Assembly (NCBI GenBank): GCA_017590115.1
Contig: JAGGNK010006493.1
Location: 124,001-188,000 of the forward strand
Reading direction: 5' to 3'
Length of the DNA stretch: 64,000 nucleotides
Source of the DNA: Montifringilla adamsi
Lineage: Eukaryota; Chordata; Aves; Passeriformes; Passeridae
The notes below the pieces were generated by a model, which saw only the letters and a list, made by a program, of their open reading frames with translations, had not been told where the DNA came from and searched no databases. Each line of letters opens with the position of its first letter. Within the stretch, counting starts at the first letter, position 1. The translations under genes and the position numbers were made by a program. Positions 57,700 through 64,000 of the stretch are shown piece after piece.

Positions 57700-60600
57700 A
57701 GGGAGTAAAATATCCGATTCTTCCTGACCATTAGTGCAAATGGGCTTTTCAGTTAAAAAACATCTTGAAGCAATTATTTTGCTTGACAGTCTGATTTTTC
57801 CTTTGCTGCAGTACATCACAGAAACTGATCAAAGTGTTCTATTCTGAGAAGACAGCTTTAGCCAGTGGACACTGGAGCTCAGAGCTGGTCCCTCTGAGTG
57901 TGTCTCTAAGGAGTGTTTGCAGGAAGCTGAGAGGTGAGGCAGGAACACAGAAGAGGAACGGTCCCACAGCACAGTGATGTGGCATGGAGTGAGGGTGGGG
58001 GAACAACAGGTCTGTGTGCTGGTCTGTGCACGACAGGATGTGCACAGCAGGCTGTGCACTTGGCCTAACTTAGAAATTGCCAGAGCTGCAGCAGTCCTGT
58101 TTGGCTTCTCTGAGGAGAGCTGTCCTTTCTGAGCAGCGCAGGTGGGGAGACATGGCTGATGCAGACTTTGCATATATTTATGAATGCCAGATTTGAATAT
58201 GGAGGGATGACACCTGAGCTCCAAGCGTCTCTGAATTAGTCTCAGTTTATTTGTGAGCTAGGACAGCATGGCTTAAGGTGCCTTTGGAGCAGTAACTTTG
58301 TGTGGTGACAATCATCACAGTGTTTTGAGGGGTCTGCCCATCATATGCAGAAGCTGACCCAAGTGCCACAGGGGAGTGTGCCCACAGTGTCATGATCCAT
58401 GACAGTTAATGAGTTGGTGTGTATCAATCATTCCCAGAGTGGAGCAGGGTGGCCAGGGCATCATCTGACCTTGTTGCTATTCGTGTATCATGTGTTTGGT
58501 AGTTTTTGTTTTTCCTTTTTGAAAGGGCTATGGAGGGCTCAGTGGTGTTTGCTGACACCAGGATACTGTAAAAGGAAGCAGGAAGTGTCCTAGGCAATTT
58601 GGAGATGTATTAATGTTACTGTTTTGTTCTTTGTTGATGGGTGCCAACTCAGATCCCCACGTTACGTATAAAGATATTGCACTGAAAGGTGTCTTGTTCC
58701 TCTCCTTTTGAAGTCAGCAGCAGTTAAAGCTCTCTGGGGCCAATATGCCATAATAGATCTGAAAAAACTCCAACCAAACAAAAATGATTTATCCACAACC
58801 CATTCTAAGCAATTGACAGGATTATGACGTTATTACTAAATTACACTTTCACTGTCAATTATTATAAGAACTCAAGATTGTAAATTCATTGCAAGAGTCA
58901 TTTATTATCTGAAATAATCTTGTAATGATCTTTTCTTTTATTGTTTTTCTTCTACAGTGAAAATTCTTTGCATTTTTCTTAATAGCATCTAAATTTCTGT
59001 AATGACTTTTATTTTTACATCCCTCCAGTCATCCTTTCTTAATAATGCAGCTTTGCCAACAAACATACATTGTATGCATGGAGATTTCTCTAATAATGAA
59101 AGAATAATATGGAATAATGTTGCAGAAATTATGTAGAAACCAGTAATTATTGAAACAGTGACTGTCATGCAGTATGTGCTGTTTTATGCAATACAGTTTT
59201 AAACACAAATATTCAGCCATCCTGTGCAAGTGACATAGTTTATAATTATCCATGTTAGCTATACATATATATTTGAAAATGCTAGTTGCCTGTTATATTT
59301 TATCTAATGATAGACCACACTCTAAGTTAACTTCAGAATTGAAAGCTATCACCTAAACAAGATAGAATGTTTTGTATTTTCACAATAATAATTTGAATGC
59401 ACATTTTGGGTTAATGATCTGATTCTGAAATTGTTGCCTGTTCCTGTCCAGCTTGAGTCTCCAATTTATTTTAAAAAAATATTTTAAAATAATTTCTGAC
59501 AGAATTGTAATTCAATTTTGAGATGACGTGTGTTGCTTTTTCTTTAGAATGAAGATTTAGCAGTGATTCACTAGGATTTTATTTTTTGTGATTTATAACT
59601 GATGTCCCAAATGATAACTTGGGTTCTTGAAAAATGTCTTTGGTTTTCACATTGTAGTGGCTATGGATTGGATGAGAGTGCAATTGTAGATAACTGGAGA
59701 GGTGGAATAGTTGCTATAGATACAATTAATTAACTGAAGTTTTGTTGGAAAAACTAATACCAATTCCTTTTACTCCAGTTTTTCTCTGTACTCTATATTA
59801 CAGGCCTTTGATCTGGTGTTACTTTTTTTGGAGCTTGTCAGGCTGAAATAAAGGATACTTTATCCTGTCCTGTGACTGGGATCTAAAATACTAGAGCTGG
59901 TTCAGTGGTTTTCAGTCTCTTCCACTTTATTTATCTGTGCATTGTTTCCATGGACACCTTTAACCTTTCCCATGTTCTTTTTCTTGCTCTCGCTTTCGAT
60001 CTTAGGGACTGTGGATCACAGAGTGAGAGGAAGCACTGATCTAAGCTAAGGAGATGGTCATGCAAGTGAAAGGACGCTCTTTGCTCTTGGTTCCTCCATC
60101 TGCAATGTACAGAATATGTTTGTGTGTCCCCTCAGAGCTGGAAGAGACGTGGAGCTTCACCTCAGGAGCAGCTCTGGGATGACCTGGGTGTGTAGGTCTC
60201 TGGAGGAGCAGGGTGCAGAGCCCGAGGCTGCAGAGAAGGGTAAAGACTGTGTTCTCTAGTCAGCTGAGGAGCCAGTGCAGTGTAGTGTGGACCTTTGGTC
60301 AATATCATCGGCTGCTCTAAGTCTCCAAAAAGTAGAGACTCACAGTGGCTAGACCCCTCCAAGGCTCTTCTTGCACTGGATTTGCAGTCATTGTGTGGGA
60401 TTGCTTTGTTGGAAGTATAGATATGAGAAAGCAGCATGGGACTAGGGATGCTTTTGCTGTTAGCCTCTCAGTGCTGTCCAGGCTCTTAAAGTCTCTTCCA
60501 AACTGCAGCTGTGCTTTTGTGAGCCCACATGGCACTCAATCATCCAGTCTGCAGCAGAGGCGCCACAGTGACGTGTTTGCTTCTCGTTGCTGCCCATGTT

Positions 60601-60780
60601 CACATCATCAGTCAGAAATGTTTTTTTCTGTGTCCTTTTCTCAATAAAGGACTTATTTTTTGAGACCATTATTTATTGATAATTTACATTGTTATTTTGT
60701 TATATTTGTTTTAGAAGGGACAAAAACATTATTATACCTGTCATATTGTAATATGTGTGATTGACCTAGTCAAACCAGGT
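57700..60780. other. no gene recognised
   Basis: Unique AT-rich sequence. The minus-strand frame 57829-58224 (131 codons) has no recognised domain or splice context. Confidence 0.45.
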
Positions 60781-60875
60781 CCTTAGCAGCCTGTTCCGAG
60801 TGGCCCTGCTTTGAGCAGACGGGATGGACTGGGTGATCTCCACAAGTCCCTTCCAACCTCAAAGAATCTGTGGCT
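60781..60875 (+). mobile_element. CR1-type LINE 3' end, diverged
   Basis: CAGCCTGTTCCGAGTGGCCC, GGGATGGACTGGGTGATCTC, and CACAAGTCCCTTCCAACCTC with AAAGAATCTGTGG. It resembles a CR1 subtype 3' end in the plus direction. The terminal repeat is decayed. Confidence 0.65.
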
Positions 60876-63800
60876 TGGCTGTTTTCTATCAAAGCTCTCA
60901 ACTTCAAGTAGGGTGTTACTGAGCCACACTGAGAGCTGAAATATGTCTTCTTTTAGTGATTATTGTGAAATTGTTGTGGATTTTGAAATATGCAGCTCTG
61001 CTGTCAAAATAGTGTAAAAATACTCCCTATGTTTCAATAATGAAGTTGTATTTTCTTAATTTCTGCAGTGTGGAGTGACAGCACTTTGTGATCACACAGA
61101 AAAGCTAGTCCTGCCCTGCAATGCTCACTTCTGTAGCAAAGAACCTGAGCTCAGTTTAGAGATACTTTTCATTTACCTGCTTTTATTTAGTACCTAAATA
61201 AACTTTTAAATCAGCAAAGGCTAATTATTGGTTTACTAAAACTAATGAAACAATTCAGGATTATAAAGAGAAAGCCAGTTGGTTGGGACACTGTTGGAGA
61301 TTAATTATATTGTCATTAAATCTTAAGTGGAGGGTAAATTTGACTCATCTTGCTGGTTAAATAAGATCTTGCACATTGTAATGTGTAGCACTAAGAAGAT
61401 GCACAGGCACATCAATTGAGCAGAGAGATATCCTTGCATGCTACTTTTGTCATTAGGAATAATAATTTAATAAGCTTTTAGTAAGAGAAGAAATAAAGCA
61501 CATGAAGAATTTTTGACATGGTTTTGAATGAAGGCTGGAATTTGTTCATAGGACTCAACTGGACTTTTTCTCATGATTTTGTCTTTTAAATCGCTGGAAG
61601 GTGGGCAGTGTAATGATTTTCTCTATTTGGAGAACAGAAAAACTCTTCCCATAACTCACCAGTTCTGGAAATTGGAGATCTGCCATCTTTCTCTTTGTTC
61701 TTGGGAGAGAATCCCAAAGACAGTAAATCACACAGCTGCAGGTAACCTGAAAGGAACAAATTGAGATGGCTTTGGCTGCAGTAATTTGTTTGTAGACTAA
61801 ATCTCGTTAGGATTTCACAGTAATGGATCACTCTGGTATTGCAATTCCTGTGTTAAAGTAGTACAGATGTGAAGTTGCAGGTATATTATTAGGCTGAAAT
61901 AGTTCATTGATTTGCAAAATCAGTGTAATTATTAACTGGGACTCTTTCATCATAATGAAAAACCTTTTACTTCAGGGGAAAAAGAAAAAAGTAAACTCTG
62001 CTCATCTAAGAGGAAAGCCTCTAGATGATGAATAAAGATTCTGCCTGCATCCCTATATCAGGATCTGGTATGTGCATTTTAAAGGAGGGTCATCCACTGT
62101 GGTCATCTTAGAGGTGGTATAGACATCTGATATCAGTGAGGGCTCTGAGGCTGTCAGGCAAAATGATAGCTTCATCTTTGAAAACCTGTGGTGAAAGTGC
62201 ATTTACACACTGCACCTCATGCTCAGCTGCCTGTGGCTGATCTCTGAGGACACTGTAGAGAGATCAGTTTGGTACGGGGTGTTCCCTTCTGGGAGACCAG
62301 GAGCTGTCCGTGGGTAAGCATCCCTGTGTCACAGAGGAAGCAGCCAGACTAAATCTGGAGACCAGAGCTAAACCAAGTTAATTACCAGAAACATGAGATG
62401 CAAAGCAAGTTTGAATGGGGAAGAAGCAGGAGGAGGAAAAGATATGTTGGAGTGCTGCTGCTGTGCTGAAAGACCCCCACAGTGGTGGTGTGTGGGACTT
62501 GTCCTGTAAGTCAGAGAAATGCCCTTGCTTATGCTCACCTGGCTAGAATGAGATCAATGAGGGTAAAATTATGGTGAGAAATACTTCGCTGTAACTAAAA
62601 CTTCCTTAGAGAGAGTTCTAGCCTCTTTCAAGTGCTTACTTTATTTTTTACCCTGTGCATGTTATCTGCGCAATATTTAATCCTGAACTCAGGAGAAAAT
62701 TAGAGAAAGGCCCATTATCTTCCATCTTCAATGAGTCCTTTTACAGAAGAGAAAATCAAAGCAAAACACGGTCTTATGAATTAATGAATTCTGGGTTTCA
62801 TGTTAGTTAATAATGAAATATACGAATAAAAACCAATTCCCCTTTCCCCTTCTAAATTAGGCACATGCAACAACTTAAGATGGACTTTTGATATCTGGAC
62901 CTTGGCATCTGCACCTTGGCCAATGCAGGAATTGAGTTTTGAAATCTACTGCTGAAGTTATACAAGTTGCTTTGCATTTCATCACACAAAAGTAGGACAA
63001 GATTGTATGCACCAAAGAAATTAGTCTGGCTGCTCATCCCTTCTTGCCTCCATTTCTCTAGTAGAGGAACAGCGTTTGACAGCCCCATGTGAAGGCTGAA
63101 TCTGCTGACGTGTGCAGGTTCTGGCAGGGCTTTTGTTGCTTTCAGTGTCAGGCTGGCTGACACCTACCCCCCGGCTCCTTCTCCTTTTCTTTGTCACTCT
63201 TTATGCCTCAGTCTTTTTATGTTATGTAACCTGCTTTTCTTACTAGATGGAAGAGTCTCAGGGGTTTTTCTCTTCTACCTTTGATCTTGTGTCACAGAAA
63301 GTAACTGTGGTGATTATTTTAGCCTAATTAAACCGTTTCCCCATTTGAGGGGAAAAATCAGCTAAATGCTTCCTCCAGAAGAATGAGATTTTCACAGCCT
63401 CTTTGTTAGATCATAAAAGTTTGTAACTGCCTTTCCTTTATGGGGATTTGATGTTCAGTATCCCCTAACATCTATTCTCTGTATTTCAATATGAAGAGGA
63501 GGCCAAATGTAAATATTGAGAAGACTATGGCTAAATGCAGGAATTTGCTTACCAATGAATAGTCTCCAGCCCTAGACAGAGATATTAAACATGTTTTTTC
63601 AAATTGGAAACCTGTTTCCTGTGTGCTTTGTCTGTTTCCTGTGTGGGAATGTCACTGGAGGTTTGAAATCATAATGCCAAAGTTTCAGGGAACAGATCTG
63701 TAAAGATATGCCGAAATTCTGAGGTATGATAGAAATGCTAATGCAAAAGTTAGTGATGGGCATCTGTGTCCAAGTCAACTGAGAGATGAAACCTAAGGCC

Positions 63801-63885
63801 AAACTGATAGTCTCCAAAGGGATACAAATATAAACAAAATATGAAGGAGTAACTTTGGTACAAGTTTGTCACAGGATAGCGTGGA
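60876..63885. other. no gene recognised
   Basis: AT-rich unique sequence. A short direct repeat CTGTTTCCTGTGTG occurs twice near 63611-63644. No exon recognised. Confidence 0.45.
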
Positions 63886-64000
63886 AGAACTTGGGAGTTG
63901 CCACTTAGGTGGGTGTCAGTCTCTTCTCCCAGGTAACAAGTGACAGGACAAGATTAAACAGACTCAAGTTGTGACAGGGGAGGTTTAGGTTGCATATTAG
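63886..64000 (+). mobile_element. CR1-type LINE fragment, continues past the window
   Basis: GGTGGGTGTCAGTCTCTTCT, CCCAGGTAACAAGTGACAGG, ACTCAAGTTGTGACAGGGGA and GGTTTAGGTTGCATATTAG follow the CR1 3' region in the plus direction and stop at the window edge, well before the CR1 terminus. Confidence 0.9.

Noticed and set aside
20601..64000. Search for IPPK exons 2 onward, and for exons of other neighbours
   Set aside because: I looked for codings of DENEW, YHGEGN, VVLRFLKFPP and EIKPKCGF-like segments and found none by eye; a translated search would be needed to exclude diverged copies.
1..64000. Prokaryotic or phage system, CRISPR array, tRNA or rRNA genes
   Set aside because: No gene clusters with ribosome binding sites, no regularly spaced palindromic repeats with unique spacers, and no cloverleaf or rRNA core sequence recognised.

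Overview
The window reads as vertebrate nuclear DNA, most likely from a bird. It is AT-rich and gene-poor with one CpG island. Its interspersed repeats are almost all short 3' ends of CR1-type LINEs plus endogenous-retrovirus LTRs. I saw no mammalian SINEs, no operon-like gene packing and no bacterial features. I identified no rRNA, tRNA or CRISPR array. Apart from short exons, very little here is protein coding, and most open frames look like chance runs in introns, UTRs or repeats.

Layout, left to right. (1) 1-2808: intron of BICD2, plus strand. (2) 2809-3115: a BICD2 C-terminal coiled-coil exon with an in-frame stop. A consensus 5' splice site lies inside it at 3020, and a matching acceptor at 6141 is followed at once by Leu-stop, so the locus can make two C-termini. 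Two alternative 3' UTRs follow, one ending near 3510 and one near 8205. (3) About 8.2-19.4 kb: intergenic DNA with CR1 fragments, a 10-bp-period minisatellite and one exon-like open segment of unknown identity at 9824-9949. (4) About 19.4-20.6 kb: a CpG island with an 18-base assembly gap. It holds an ATG at 19999 that gives MEPEG up to a consensus donor. Start peptide and gene order suggest IPPK exon 1. (5) 20.0-64.0 kb: no convincing exon on either strand. This is probably a long first intron, or intron plus intergenic DNA. It carries seven sense-oriented CR1 3' ends and one antisense copy, a solo LTR (32718-33117), a homogeneous 70-bp-period A/C minisatellite (39420-39710), and a short two-LTR endogenous retrovirus on the minus strand (53669-56213). 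A stretch rich in developmental transcription-factor motifs (about 48.3-49.4 kb) may be an enhancer.

BICD2 is a dynein adaptor and IPPK makes inositol hexakisphosphate. They are neighbours by synteny, and nothing here shows joint regulation. I did not find a previously undescribed system. The best leads are the alternative BICD2 C-termini, the unidentified exon-like segment, the 70-bp repeat and the two-LTR element.
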